A DNA stretch of 64,000 bases from an uncultured Bacteroidales bacterium (GCA_944321895.1 CALUNA010000010.1:1-64000); one strand, 5' to 3'. Counted from the first letter of the stretch, positions 1 to 8,740 are shown. Notes: generated from the letters alone by a model not told the origin. Numbers and translations are program-made.

Positions 1-11
1 TTCATACAAAA

Positions 12-64
12 AAACTGTGTTAGCAAAGTTAATATTTTATTTCTTTTCTTTGCTGACACAGTTT
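12..64. repeat. Imperfect inverted repeat (17-bp arms)
   Basis: The arms at 12-28 and 48-64 are reverse complements except for one T:G pair, with a 19-base AT-rich loop. The inner part of the arms (agcaaag/ctttgct) recurs in the hairpin at 234-285. It could be a terminator for a gene lying left of the window or one copy of a dispersed palindrome. The rest of 1-336 holds no convincing gene: the open frame at 82-270 runs into the second hairpin and matches no family I know. Confidence 0.7.
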
Positions 65-233
65 AATTTACATCCTCGAAATTGTTGCCGCACATATTGC
101 TTCTGTACAAAGAAACATGGTTTTGCTTCATGCATAATCCAGGTGTGGTTTTATTTATTAAGGCCTTGCAATTTTTGTGGATAATAATAAGGTATCTGCA
201 TTTATGTTGTTCAACGAAAACAGATGGTGGGTT

Positions 234-285
234 ACAGAAACAAACAGTTCAGCAAAGGCAACTTTGCTGAACTGTTTGTTTCTGT
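234..285. terminator. Perfect 24-bp hairpin with GCAA loop
   Basis: The arms 234-257 and 262-285 are perfectly complementary around the tetraloop gcaa at 258-261, a GNRA type that is very stable in RNA. It lies just beyond the 3' end of the minus-strand lipoprotein gene that stops at 337, so it could end transcription from that side or from both. No strong T-run follows on either strand, so a repeat element is the alternative. Confidence 0.55.
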
Positions 286-336
286 TCAATAACTTGTGAC
301 GGTTATTTGGTATTCGTCATGTCATGTACCGGCGTT

Positions 337-1224
337 TCAATAGGTCAGTGTGACGGTTAGCTTTTTTCCAGCAACGTTTGTTGCGTGTATGGAGGTGATG
401 TAACCGTCGGAGTCTGTTTCTGTTTTGTAATCAGTGGCCTGTACTTCTGTTGAGTCATTCCGCCACCAATAGGTGGGCAGCGCACAGTGGTTGCTGCGTA
501 CACCAAGTACACCGGCAAGTCGCCATGTTACGTGTTCCATACTGTCAAACCAGGACAAAATTTGGTTGACATCCGTTAAGCCTTTGTTGGCATGTTCCGT
601 GTACAGGAATGTCGTTTCATCGTCATGCGTGGTATAATTGAATCCGAGCAGGTCGCCGTTCTGCCAGTTCATAGTCATGGCGGTTCCGGTTGGTTGTCCG
701 TTTTCGATGACCTCATCGCGTATGAGTTGACCGAGTTCATCATAGGTGTATTGTGATTCGCCCGGCTCGATGCCTTCTATCGGTTGTCCGTTTTCAAATG
801 CTTCGGTGTATGTGGATCGCGCGGCGCGGTCATTTTCGTCAAGCGTAGCGGTCATGCGAATTACCTGAAGTTGCGTATCAAGTTGGTTATTTCCCTCTAT
901 GTCGGGGTTGTCGTTGATGCGGGTAAAAATGTCTGCGGTAATGTTGCCGGAAGCATAGGTGTAGCGGCAGAGATAGTCGATGTAGGTAGTTGTTTCCACT
1001 TCCTGGCGGAATGTGAAGGACGAAATGCGGTTTTGTTCATCGTAGTCGAACGTGAACGTATTGGTTTCGGTGCTTTCGTTGTCTGTGTATACAATGGCAA
1101 GTTTGGTCACGGCCTTACCGTCATTCTGGTTGTGGATTGGTTCCGGCTCTTCTCCATTGCATCCTGTCAGCATGAAAAGCGCGGCAAAAACAGGAGTAAA
1201 AAACAGTTTTCTTGTCATAATCAT
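337..1224 (-). CDS. DUF4595-like lipoprotein with YD-type repeats
   Basis: This is a secreted lipoprotein of 295 residues with no known activity. The N-terminus has a basic start, a hydrophobic stretch and a lipobox ending LTGC at about residue 22. The body repeats short patterns such as DEQNRISSF, DENDRAARS and YDELGQLIRD, the tyrosine-aspartate style found in DUF4595 and RHS-like Bacteroidetes surface lipoproteins. Two starts, at 1224 and 1218, are possible and both lie just upstream of the signal peptide. It stands alone behind its own promoter and is followed by a strong hairpin. The family assignment rests on repeat style only. Confidence 0.65.
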   Translation of the reverse strand: MIMTRKLFFTPVFAALFMLTGCNGEEPEPIHNQNDGKAVTKLAIVYTDNESTETNTFTFDYDEQNRISSFTFRQEVETTTYIDYLCRYTYASGNITADIFTRINDNPDIEGNNQLDTQLQVIRMTATLDENDRAARSTYTEAFENGQPIEGIEPGESQYTYDELGQLIRDEVIENGQPTGTAMTMNWQNGDLLGFNYTTHDDETTFLYTEHANKGLTDVNQILSWFDSMEHVTWRLAGVLGVRSNHCALPTYWWRNDSTEVQATDYKTETDSDGYITSIHATNVAGKKLTVTLTY

Positions 1225-1256
1225 ATTGTTAAATGGTTAGGTTGTATTTCGGGTGG

Positions 1257-1286
1257 CAAATATAAGAAAAAATGGGCATAGAGACA
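1257..1286 (-). promoter_or_regulatory. Bacteroidetes-type promoter for the lipoprotein gene
   Basis: On the minus strand TATATTTG (complement of 1257-1264) fits the -7 consensus TAnnTTTG, and TTG (complement of 1284-1286) stands 19 bases upstream as the -33 element. It lies about 33 bases before the start at 1224. Confidence 0.6.
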
Positions 1287-1413
1287 ATTGAAAGACTGTT
1301 GCAGGGATGTTTTATGTACATTATCCGTTTGGTGATGAAATAATCTTCTGCTTGTTTTGCGTGTATGGGAGAATCTTTCGTTTACATGGAATTCAGGAAA
1401 CCGTATTGTCCCT

Positions 1414-1453
1414 AAAAACGCCGCGCAAGGATTTTGTACCTTGCGCGGCGTTT
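1414..1453 (-). terminator. Terminator of the arginine decarboxylase gene
   Basis: A perfect 15-bp GC-rich stem (1416-1430 with 1439-1453) encloses the loop attttgta. On the minus strand it is followed by five T residues. It sits 28 bases after the stop of the gene ending at 1482. Confidence 0.85.
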
Positions 1454-1481
1454 CATTGTTTTTGTGATTGTGGCGTGGTGC

Positions 1482-3380
1482 TCAATCGTTTTCCATGTAC
1501 GTGTATCCGTACAGTCCGGAGCGGTAGTTGGACAGGAACTCGCGTCCTTCTTCGGCCGATATGTTGCCTTTTTTCACGGCTGACGATACCCATACTTCAA
1601 TGGAACGCGCCATGCGCTTGGGATTGAACTGCACGTAGTCGAGCACGTCGGCAATTGTTTCGCCCTCAATCACCTTGTCTATGGTGTAGTCGTTGCCTTT
1701 CACCTTGATGTGCACCACGTTCGTGTCGCCGAACAGGTTGTGCAGGTCGCCCAGGATTTCCTGGTACGCGCCTACGAGGAACACGCCCAGATAATACGGT
1801 TCGTTGTCTTTGAGCGCATGCACGGGCAGGTGGTAGGAAAAGTTTTTGGTTGAAATGAAGTTGTCTATCTTGCCGTCGGAGTCGCAGGTTATGTCCTGGA
1901 TGGTGGCCGATTTGGTCGGCTGTTCGTTCAGGCGGCTGATGGGCATGATCGGGAAAATCTGGTCTATGGCCCATGAATCCGGCAGCGACTGGAACAATGA
2001 GAAGTTGCAGAAATACTTGTCCGGCAGCAGCTTGGAGATTTTTTTCAGCTCGTCGGGCGCATGTTTGATGCTCATGGCCATGTCGTACACCTCGCGGGCA
2101 ATGGACCAGAACAGGCGTTCCACGCGCGCCCTCGTTTTGAGGTCTATCAGCCCGAGGTTGAACAGGTCCAGTGCTTCTTCGCGGCATTGGAGCGTGTCGT
2201 GCCATGTTTCCAGGATGCGCGTCTGGTTCAGTGTGTCCCACAGGTTGTACAGTTCCTTGACAAGCTCGTGTTCGTTTTCGCCGAGTTCTTCGCTTTCGTC
2301 ACATTGTGGCAGGCTGGTGCTGGTCAGTGCTTCGATGATAAGCACGGAATGGTGCGCGGTCAGCGAGCGTCCCGATTCGATGATGATGTTGGGTTGTTGC
2401 AGACCGTTTTTCTCGCATACGTCGGCAATGGACGACACGGCGTCGTTCACATATTCCTGTATGGAGTAGTTCATGCTGTTCCCGCTGAGTGATGAGCGTG
2501 TGCCGTCATAGTCCACGCCGAGGCCGCCGCCAATATCGACAAAGCCTATGTTGAAATTCATGCGTTGCAACTGTACGTAGAACTGGGTTGCCTCCTTAAG
2601 GGCAGTTTTGACGTTGCGTATGTTTGTGACCTGGCTGCCAATGTGGAAGTGTATCAGTTTGAGGCAGTCTTTCAGGTCGTTTGCTTCAAGGAATTCGAGC
2701 GCATCGAGCAGTTCGCTGGAATTGAGGCCGAATTTGCTCACGTCGCCTCCCGATTCTTCCCATTTTCCGCTGCCGGAGCTTGCCAGTTTGATGCGTATGC
2801 CCATGTTGGGTCTGACCCGCATTTTCTTGGCCAGGCGCGCTATGGTGTGTAGTTCCATCATTTTTTCCACCACAAGGAAGATTTGCCGTCCCATTTTCTG
2901 CGCCAGCAGGGCCAGTTCTATGTAACTTTCGTCCTTGTAGCCGTTGCATATAATGAGTGCGTCGTTGTCTATGTCGATGGAAAGCACGGCATGCAATTCC
3001 GGTTTGGAGCCGGCTTCCAGTCCGATGTTGTATTGGTTGCCGTGGCTTACGATTTCTTCCACGACGGGACGCATCTGGTTCACCTTGATAGGGTAGATGA
3101 CATAGCTTTTGGCGTTGTATCCGTATTCCTTGGAGGCAATGTCGAAACAGGCGGATATTTTTTCAATCCGGTTGTTCAGAATGTCCGGGAAGCGGAGCAG
3201 AACGGGTGCGGGCACATCGTGTATCTGCAATTCGTCCATCAGCTCTTTCAGGTCAATGGCCGGTCCATCGGCCTTTGGCTTTACCGTTACATGTCCTTTT
3301 TCGTTTACCGAAAAATAATCCAGTCCCCAGCCGTTGATGTTGTACAACTCTGCCGAGTCTTCAGTTTTCCATTTTCTCAT
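1482..3380 (-). CDS. speA: Biosynthetic arginine decarboxylase
   Basis: This PLP enzyme converts arginine to agmatine, the first step of polyamine synthesis by the agmatine route. The 632 residues are the normal length for the SpeA family (alanine-racemase-type barrel, fold III). Near the N-terminus YPIKVNQ holds the PLP lysine. The run VDIGGGLGVDYDG is the glycine-rich phosphate-binding segment, and IIIESGRS follows. The C-terminal part after about residue 480 is the extra domain of biosynthetic SpeA. The gene has its own terminator at 1414-1453. The next gene upstream, a MerR regulator, is transcribed in the same direction and ends 49 bases before this start. Confidence 0.95.
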   Translation of the reverse strand: MRKWKTEDSAELYNINGWGLDYFSVNEKGHVTVKPKADGPAIDLKELMDELQIHDVPAPVLLRFPDILNNRIEKISACFDIASKEYGYNAKSYVIYPIKVNQMRPVVEEIVSHGNQYNIGLEAGSKPELHAVLSIDIDNDALIICNGYKDESYIELALLAQKMGRQIFLVVEKMMELHTIARLAKKMRVRPNMGIRIKLASSGSGKWEESGGDVSKFGLNSSELLDALEFLEANDLKDCLKLIHFHIGSQVTNIRNVKTALKEATQFYVQLQRMNFNIGFVDIGGGLGVDYDGTRSSLSGNSMNYSIQEYVNDAVSSIADVCEKNGLQQPNIIIESGRSLTAHHSVLIIEALTSTSLPQCDESEELGENEHELVKELYNLWDTLNQTRILETWHDTLQCREEALDLFNLGLIDLKTRARVERLFWSIAREVYDMAMSIKHAPDELKKISKLLPDKYFCNFSLFQSLPDSWAIDQIFPIMPISRLNEQPTKSATIQDITCDSDGKIDNFISTKNFSYHLPVHALKDNEPYYLGVFLVGAYQEILGDLHNLFGDTNVVHIKVKGNDYTIDKVIEGETIADVLDYVQFNPKRMARSIEVWVSSAVKKGNISAEEGREFLSNYRSGLYGYTYMEND

Positions 3381-3412
3381 TTACCGTAAACTTTGTTTAA
3401 GTATGAATAAAT

Positions 3413-3420
3413 CAAATTTA
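3413..3420 (-). promoter_or_regulatory. Possible -7 promoter element of speA
   Basis: The minus strand reads TAAATTTG (complement of 3413-3420), matching TAnnTTTG, about 33 bases before the speA start. I see no clear -33 element, so this is weaker than the other promoters listed. Confidence 0.4.
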
Positions 3421-3429
3421 CCTGTTTGT

Positions 3430-3741
3430 TTATAACTGTTTTTTGATAGCCTGCAATGTGTTTCTTATGTTGCGAAGCCGCTCTATGGCCTGTTGTCTTT
3501 TTTCAACCTCACTGCGCCTGTCAGTCAGTTTTTTTCTGATGGCGTCCATGTTCAAATGTTCCTCATGGCGCAGGTAGTCGATTTGTTTGATGGTTTCGAT
3601 GTCCTGCCTGGTATAGAAACGCCTGCCGTTGCTTCTGTGCGGGGCAAGTTGTTTGAACTGGCGTTCCCAATGGCGCAGGGTAGGCTGCGTTATGTGCAGC
3701 ATTTCCGAAACTTCCGCAATTGAATAAAAAATCTTTTCCAT
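3430..3741 (-). CDS. MerR-family transcriptional regulator (short)
   Basis: The 103-residue protein is a small MerR-type DNA-binding protein. The helix-turn-helix spans about residues 5-45, with SIAEVSEMLHITQPTLRHWE as the recognition region, followed by the wing (RSNGRRFYTRQDIETI). The C-terminus is a basic coiled coil typical of MerR dimerisation. There are no C-terminal cysteines or ligand domain, so the signal is unknown. It lies four bases upstream of the end of the transglycosylase gene and so is probably the last gene of the parA-parB-DUF5683-mltD transcript. This small MerR beside the lytic transglycosylase is a common Bacteroidales arrangement. Confidence 0.85.
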   Translation of the reverse strand: MEKIFYSIAEVSEMLHITQPTLRHWERQFKQLAPHRSNGRRFYTRQDIETIKQIDYLRHEEHLNMDAIRKKLTDRRSEVEKRQQAIERLRNIRNTLQAIKKQL

Positions 3742-3745
3742 TTGC

Positions 3746-5083
3746 CTACCGGTATATTTTGAGCGTTTGTCCTATGCGTATGGTTGTTCCTTTCAGGCGG
3801 TTCCATTTCTGCAGTTGGCTTACTGTCACGTGGTATCGCTGTGCGATTCCTCCCAGTGTGTTGCCGGCCTTGACTTTGTAGTATGTCACATTGCCGCTGG
3901 TGTAGCTTCCGTCAAAGTCGGTTTTCTGTGCCAGATCAATTTCCGCACGGCGGTTGTTGATCAGTTCATCGGCCTTGTAGGCCAGGATTTCCTGTTCGTG
4001 GTCAATGAATTCCAGGGCGTAGTTGTGCGGCAGGCATATGGCGTAATTCTTGCCGTTTCCGGGAACAATGTCGCGGCGGTATTGCGGGTTCAGTGCACGC
4101 AGGTCGGCTATGGGCATGTCCAGCACGGCTGCAATCTGTTCCAAATGAATCCGTTTGCCTGTGACGATGGTGTCTGCCACGAGCGGCATGCTGACTTTTT
4201 TCGGACAGATATGGTGTTCCTGATAGAAATTCATGGCATAGCATGCACCAATGAAAGTCGGGACATATCCCCGTGTTTCTCGTGGCAGGTATGGATAAAT
4301 TTCCCAATAGTCGCGCTTGCCGCCGGAACGCCTTATGGCTTTGTTCACGTTTCCGGGCCCGCAGTTGTAGGCGGCAATCACCAGGTGCCAGTCGCCGTAG
4401 ATGGAATAGAGGTCTTTCAGGAAGCGGCAGGCTGCATCTGTCGATTTGATGGGGTCGCATCGTTCGTCTATGAGGCTGTTTACTTCCAGGCCGTACATGC
4501 GTCCCGTGGCTACCATGAATTGCCACAATCCGGCAGCTCCGGCTCTTGACACGATGCTTGGATTCAGTGCCGATTCAATAATGGGCAGGTAGCCCAGTTC
4601 CAACGGCAGGCCGTACTGGTTCAGTTTTTCTTCAAATATGGGTGCGTAATAATCGAACATGCCCAGCATGGATGACAGCTGTTTGCGGCGTTTGTTTACG
4701 TACAGGTCTATGAATGCCCTGACACGGCTGTTGTAAGGCATTTCCATGACGTAGGGTAGTGTTTGGAGCCGTTCCTTGTAAACGGAATCGGGAAAAACGG
4801 GCCCGATGGAGTCGGTTGTGCAGTCGTTTTTTTCCTCATATTTCAGCAGCCATGCCTGCAGCAGTTCATCGAGTGCGTTGTCCACTTCCTGTGGCACGCT
4901 GATGGTTGAGTCGAGCAATTGCATGTTCACAGAGTCGGCAGGGGCTTTTCCCGCCGTAACCACCGGGGCCGGATTGTTGTTCAGGGTGTCAGGAACAGCT
5001 TCGTGTGGTTTTGCCATCCCTAATGTTGCCGGAAGCAGCAACAGGATAATCATGTATGAATGCAGTCGGTTCATATTTTCCAT
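3746..5083 (-). CDS. mltD: MltD-like membrane-bound lytic murein transglycosylase with LysM
   Basis: This periplasmic enzyme cleaves peptidoglycan glycan strands. After a signal peptide (residues 1-25) and a linker comes a lysozyme-like SLT domain. In it ESALNPSIVSRAGAAGLWQF carries the catalytic glutamate of the motif E-S-x-(F/L)-x-P, and AAYNCGPGNVNKAI is the second conserved motif. A C-terminal LysM domain (YYKVKAGNTLGGIAQRYHV, about residues 400-443) binds glycan. The length of 445 suits the MltD family. It lies downstream of parB and DUF5683 with gaps of a few bases, so it is probably cotranscribed with chromosome-segregation genes. Confidence 0.92.
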   Translation of the reverse strand: MENMNRLHSYMIILLLLPATLGMAKPHEAVPDTLNNNPAPVVTAGKAPADSVNMQLLDSTISVPQEVDNALDELLQAWLLKYEEKNDCTTDSIGPVFPDSVYKERLQTLPYVMEMPYNSRVRAFIDLYVNKRRKQLSSMLGMFDYYAPIFEEKLNQYGLPLELGYLPIIESALNPSIVSRAGAAGLWQFMVATGRMYGLEVNSLIDERCDPIKSTDAACRFLKDLYSIYGDWHLVIAAYNCGPGNVNKAIRRSGGKRDYWEIYPYLPRETRGYVPTFIGACYAMNFYQEHHICPKKVSMPLVADTIVTGKRIHLEQIAAVLDMPIADLRALNPQYRRDIVPGNGKNYAICLPHNYALEFIDHEQEILAYKADELINNRRAEIDLAQKTDFDGSYTSGNVTYYKVKAGNTLGGIAQRYHVTVSQLQKWNRLKGTTIRIGQTLKIYR

Positions 5084-5098
5084 ATTGTTTTGTCTTTT

Positions 5099-5797
5099 TT
5101 AAAACCGGAATGTAAACATTAATTCGGCTCCGTGTTTGTTATATTCGTCCTTGTAGATTACCGGTTGCACGTTAAGGCTCAGATCAGGGCTTATGTCGAA
5201 GTCGTAGAGCTGTGCATCCACATAGGCATCAATCAGTGTCAGTGCGTAAAATCCGATGGTGACTACTATGCTCAGGTCACGGTAGCGTCGGTACGTGTTC
5301 ATGCTTGTTTGCAGCACCTGCTGGTAGGAACTCATGCCGCCCAGGCTTTCTATGGTATAGCCTTCCGGCAGAATATCCATGAAACTGTTTGTGTTCGGGT
5401 CGTTGTCGATTATGTCACGATAGGCATTCTTGTAGTCTGTATACATGCCGTTGTTCCATGAGATGGCGTATGCACATCCCAGAAAACCACCATATACGAT
5501 AGGGAGTTTCCAGTATTTCCGGTTGTAGATTTGTCCGAGTCCAGGTACGATGGCCCCCAGCCAGACCGATTTCATCGGATCCGGTTTCCAGCCCTGTTTG
5601 AGCACAATGGTTTCCGTTCCGCCAATGGTATCGGTTGTCAGGATGATTTCCAGCTCTTCGTCCTGAATGGTGTCGTTTACCAATAGCACTGGAGATGCAT
5701 CATTGACCTCAATGGCTGTCGTGTCGTTGTCTGCCGCTTGCAGGCAGCTTGATGTAACCGACAACATGCAAGCAAGTATGGCAAGCAGTTTTTTCAC
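5099..5797 (-). CDS. DUF5683 envelope protein
   Basis: This 232-residue protein has a signal peptide (residues 1-21) and a short charged region. Two hydrophobic segments lie near residues 78-115 (VWLGAIVPGLGQIYNRKYWK and the glycine-rich stretch after it) and one near 175-192. The PGLGQIYN pattern is the hallmark of DUF5683, a Bacteroidetes family whose function I do not know. It starts with GTG, overlapping the parB stop by four bases (GTGA), so it is translationally coupled to parB. The conserved neighbourhood between parB and mltD suggests a cell-division or wall role, which is inference. Confidence 0.85.
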   Translation of the reverse strand: MKKLLAILACMLSVTSSCLQAADNDTTAIEVNDASPVLLVNDTIQDEELEIILTTDTIGGTETIVLKQGWKPDPMKSVWLGAIVPGLGQIYNRKYWKLPIVYGGFLGCAYAISWNNGMYTDYKNAYRDIIDNDPNTNSFMDILPEGYTIESLGGMSSYQQVLQTSMNTYRRYRDLSIVVTIGFYALTLIDAYVDAQLYDFDISPDLSLNVQPVIYKDEYNKHGAELMFTFRF

Positions 5798-6672
5798 CTC
5801 CGGTTGTTGATGGTATCTAATTTTTCCATGATTCTGGACAGCTCTTCATCGTTTGCGAACGGGATGCTGATTTTTCCTTTTCCCTTGTCGTTGCAGCTGA
5901 ACTGCACTTTTGTTTCAAACAGAGTGGACAACTGGTTCTGTAGGCGTGAATATTCAGGCAGCTTGCTCACCTGGTTTTCTGTTTTGGCCTGCGGCCTGGC
6001 AGTTCCGTTTCCCGAGCGCACGATTTCTTCCACCTTGCGGACGGAGAGTCCCTCGTTCAGGATGCGTTTGTAGATGTCCAGCTGGTCGGTCGGGCTGTCT
6101 GTTCCGAGCAATGCGCGTGCATGTCCCATATCAATTTTGTGTTCCGTTATGCCCATTTGGATTTCGGCGGGCAGGCGTAGCAGGCGCAGGTAGTTGGCAA
6201 TGGTTGCACGTTTTTTGCCGACCCGCTGGCTCATGCGTTCCTGGGTCAGCGAATATTCATCCATCAGGCGCTGGTAGGTCAGTGCAATTTCTATGGCGTT
6301 CAGGTCTTCGCGCTGAATGTTTTCAATCAGTGCCATTTCCATGACCTGTTCATCGGCAGCAGTCTTTATGTAGGCGGGGATGGTTTTCAGGCCTACTATT
6401 TTGGCGGCACGGTAGCGGCGTTCGCCGGCAATGATCTGATAGCTTCCATCTTCGTTTTTGCGCAGGGTGATTGGGGAGATGACACCCAGCTCGCGTATGG
6501 ATGTGGCCAGTTCATCAAGTGCTTCCTCGTCAAAATGCGTGCGTGGCTGGTTCGGGTTCGGCGTAATGGCCGACAGTTCCACTTCGTTTATCGATGATGA
6601 GCCGTTTGTTATGACATGTTCCGTATCTATCAGCGCATCCAGTCCGCGCCCAAGTCCAAATCCTTTTGCCAT
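5794..6672 (-). CDS. parB: ParB chromosome-partitioning protein
   Basis: ParB binds parS sites near the origin, loads the condensin complex and is the partner of ParA. The N-terminus KGFGLGRGLDALI is the conserved ParA-interacting segment. Residues 30-120 are the ParB/Srx CTPase domain, with GERRYRA as its signature and ENIQREDLNAIE after it. The HTH follows (LTQERMSQRVGKKRATIANYLRLL begins near residue 140), and a C-terminal dimerisation region ends the protein at 292 residues. It lies 47 bases after parA. I found no parS palindrome by eye in the window. Confidence 0.95.
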   Translation of the reverse strand: MAKGFGLGRGLDALIDTEHVITNGSSSINEVELSAITPNPNQPRTHFDEEALDELATSIRELGVISPITLRKNEDGSYQIIAGERRYRAAKIVGLKTIPAYIKTAADEQVMEMALIENIQREDLNAIEIALTYQRLMDEYSLTQERMSQRVGKKRATIANYLRLLRLPAEIQMGITEHKIDMGHARALLGTDSPTDQLDIYKRILNEGLSVRKVEEIVRSGNGTARPQAKTENQVSKLPEYSRLQNQLSTLFETKVQFSCNDKGKGKISIPFANDEELSRIMEKLDTINNRR

Positions 6673-6719
6673 GTTCTTGTCTGTTATTGTGTGGTCGTAG
6701 GGAAATTTGTGGTTTGTTT

Positions 6720-7496
6720 TTATTCGTTGCCTGCCGATTCGCGTTTGATTACCTCCTTGGCCAGATCCATGTAATTTGTGGCTCCCTTTGATTCGGCATC
6801 GTACAGGATAATCGGCTTGCCGTGGCTCGGGGCCTCGCTCAGACGCACGTTGCGCGCGATGCTTGTCTCAAAGACCATGTTGCCGAAATGTTTCTTGATT
6901 TCTTCATACACCTGGTTTGCCGAACGCAGTCGGTTGTCGTACATGGTGAGCAGGAAACCGGAGATATTCAGTCCGGGATTCAACTTTGATTTGATGATTT
7001 TTATCGTGTTGAGCAGCTTGCCGATACCTTCCAGGGCGAAATATTCGCTTTGTACGGGAATAATCACCGAATCTGATGCCGTCAGTGCATTGACCGTGAT
7101 CAGGCCCAAGGAAGGAGAGCAGTCTATCAGTATGTAATCATAGTCGTTTTTCCGTGGTGCAAGCATGTCGCGCATCACTTTTTCGCGGTCGGGAAGGCTA
7201 AGCATTTCTATTTCCGCTCCGACCAGGTCGATATGCGATGGCATGACATACAGTTGTTCTATTTCCGTCGGAACAATGGCCTGCTGTGTCGGTACGCCGT
7301 CAATCAGGCATTCATAGATTGTATATTCGAGTTTGCGTATGTCAATTCCCAAGCCCGATGAGGCGTTTGCCTGCGGGTCGGCATCGACCAGCAGAACCTT
7401 TTTGCCCAGTGTAGCCAGCGATGCTGCCAGATTTATACTTGTCGTGGTCTTGCCTACGCCACCTTTCTGATTTGCCAATGAAATGATTTTACCCAT
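6720..7496 (-). CDS. parA: ParA chromosome-partitioning ATPase
   Basis: This Walker-type ATPase of 258 residues positions ParB-parS complexes during segregation. The deviant Walker A motif KGGVGKTT is at residues 11-18, with the signature lysine at position 11. The Walker A' region (VLLVDADPQANAS) and Walker B (ILIDCSPSLG) follow. There is no N-terminal HTH, so this is the short chromosomal Soj type. It heads the run parA-parB-DUF5683-mltD-merR. ParAB usually lie near the replication origin, so this part of the window may be origin-proximal (inference). Confidence 0.96.
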   Translation of the reverse strand: MGKIISLANQKGGVGKTTTSINLAASLATLGKKVLLVDADPQANASSGLGIDIRKLEYTIYECLIDGVPTQQAIVPTEIEQLYVMPSHIDLVGAEIEMLSLPDREKVMRDMLAPRKNDYDYILIDCSPSLGLITVNALTASDSVIIPVQSEYFALEGIGKLLNTIKIIKSKLNPGLNISGFLLTMYDNRLRSANQVYEEIKKHFGNMVFETSIARNVRLSEAPSHGKPIILYDAESKGATNYMDLAKEVIKRESAGNE

Positions 7497-7541
7497 ATTC
7501 TTTTAATTTTAAAGTCGGACAATCATGCGGTTTTCCCGTTT

Positions 7542-8585
7542 TCATTCGGTTGTTTCCGCTTTTGCCTTCAATTTCAGTTCAACTTTTTCAATGACCTGTT
7601 GCGCCGTTATGCCTTTTATGCAGGCAAAGTCCTTGCGTTTGCAGTTGTCTGTGCCGTTTATGGTACACGGGCGGCATGGCAGGCTGATTTGCAGCATGTT
7701 GTCTGCGTGTTGTTTCCAGGCATAGAATCCGCCGTATGGATGTGTTCCGCCCCAGATGCTGATGGCTGACTGGCCGATCAGGGCCGACAGATGCTTGTTG
7801 GCCGAGTCCATGCAAATCATGGCGTCCAGTTTACGCATCAGGGCAAGTTCACCATCCAGCTGCAGACGTCCCGCAACGCAAGTTACATTACCGAACACGT
7901 CTGCCCATTGCTGCAGCATTTCGCTTTCTATTTCACCGGCGCCGAAAAGAAAAACTTTCGTATGGGGACGTGTGGAAAAATAGGAAATGATTTCTTTGGT
8001 CGTGCGGAATGGCAACCGGTTGCTCGCATATTTGGCAAAAGGTGCAATGCCAATCCACTGTCCCTCCTTGTGGCCGAAACGTTTTTCAATCGAGGCGGTG
8101 GCAACAGGATCTTCGGCTATGGAAACAAAGCTGTCATCGGTTTTCAGACCTGCTTTTTCGAATGTTTCGGCATAATAGTCGAACATGCTTTTGATAGGTT
8201 TTGTCCGTGCTGCGCCGTTACGTATAAGTCCGCGTTTGGCTTTCCGGCCCTTGTCTATGCAAAAGCTCCTGCACCCGGACCATGCAAACATGCGGCGCAA
8301 CCATATGGCCGGATATTCATTTTGCAGGTCAATGACTTGCTGGATGTCGTATTTTTCTTTCAATTCCCTGTACAGCAGGCGCATTCCCTTGAAACCTTTG
8401 TGCCTGCCAGCCAGGTCGACCGTTTCAAAATGAATGTTTCCGTATCCGTAGAACATGGGTGCAAGTAACTTGCGCGACACCACGACAAACTGATGTTCCG
8501 GGTATCGCGTCGCCACCGAATGGAGCACAGGCACACTCATGGCTACATTGCCGATAGTAGAGAAGCGTAATACTAAATAGGTCAT
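7542..8585 (-). CDS. Glycosyltransferase family 9 (heptosyltransferase-like)
   Basis: This is a GT-B enzyme of the ADP-heptose:LPS heptosyltransferase family, 347 residues, probably acting on the LPS core at the inner face of the inner membrane. It begins MTYLVLRFSTIGNVAMSVPV, the RFSxIGDxxxxxPV motif of GT9 with Asn in place of the usual Asp. The nucleotide-sugar region near residue 270 reads ICMDSANKHLSALIGQSAIS and IWGGTHPYGG. The exact sugar cannot be read from sequence. It has its own promoter, divergent from the SpmAB gene, and ends 45 bases before parA in the same direction. Confidence 0.85.
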   Translation of the reverse strand: MTYLVLRFSTIGNVAMSVPVLHSVATRYPEHQFVVVSRKLLAPMFYGYGNIHFETVDLAGRHKGFKGMRLLYRELKEKYDIQQVIDLQNEYPAIWLRRMFAWSGCRSFCIDKGRKAKRGLIRNGAARTKPIKSMFDYYAETFEKAGLKTDDSFVSIAEDPVATASIEKRFGHKEGQWIGIAPFAKYASNRLPFRTTKEIISYFSTRPHTKVFLFGAGEIESEMLQQWADVFGNVTCVAGRLQLDGELALMRKLDAMICMDSANKHLSALIGQSAISIWGGTHPYGGFYAWKQHADNMLQISLPCRPCTINGTDNCKRKDFACIKGITAQQVIEKVELKLKAKAETTE

Positions 8586-8596
8586 AAATCAGTGTG

Positions 8597-8626
8597 CAAA
8601 GATACGAAAATTAATCATGTAACAAA
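8597..8626 (-). promoter_or_regulatory. Promoter of the GT9 gene
   Basis: On the minus strand the -7 element TATCTTTG is the complement of 8597-8604. A TTTG -33 element is the complement of 8623-8626, 18 bases upstream. It stands back to back with the plus-strand promoter at 8631-8660. Confidence 0.7.
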
Positions 8627-8630
8627 CGGG

Positions 8631-8660
8631 TTGTACAGCAATAAAAAAAATGTAACTTTG
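8631..8660 (+). promoter_or_regulatory. Promoter of the SpmAB-YbeY run
   Basis: TTG at 8631-8633 and TAACTTTG at 8653-8660 are separated by 19 bases and fit the Bacteroidetes -33/-7 pair. This places the transcript start near 8667 and supports translation from 8741 rather than from an upstream in-frame codon at 8675. Confidence 0.7.
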
Positions 8661-8740
8661 CAGCTTGTTAAAAAATGAATGCCGGCGGGGTGTGGACATG
8701 TTGGGACATTTACGGCCACCGGCCTGCAACGCAGAAAAAT

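Noticed and set aside
82-270. Short plus-strand frame of 62 codons at the left edge
   Set aside because: It runs into the perfect hairpin at 234-285, has no recognisable domain and lies in a palindrome-rich gap.
784-1281. Plus-strand frame antisense to the lipoprotein gene
   Set aside because: The minus-strand gene has a signal peptide, lipobox and promoter, so the antisense frame is a shadow.
5794-7496. parS palindrome near parAB
   Set aside because: No convincing copy of the usual 16-base palindrome was seen by eye; a pattern search would be needed to exclude one.
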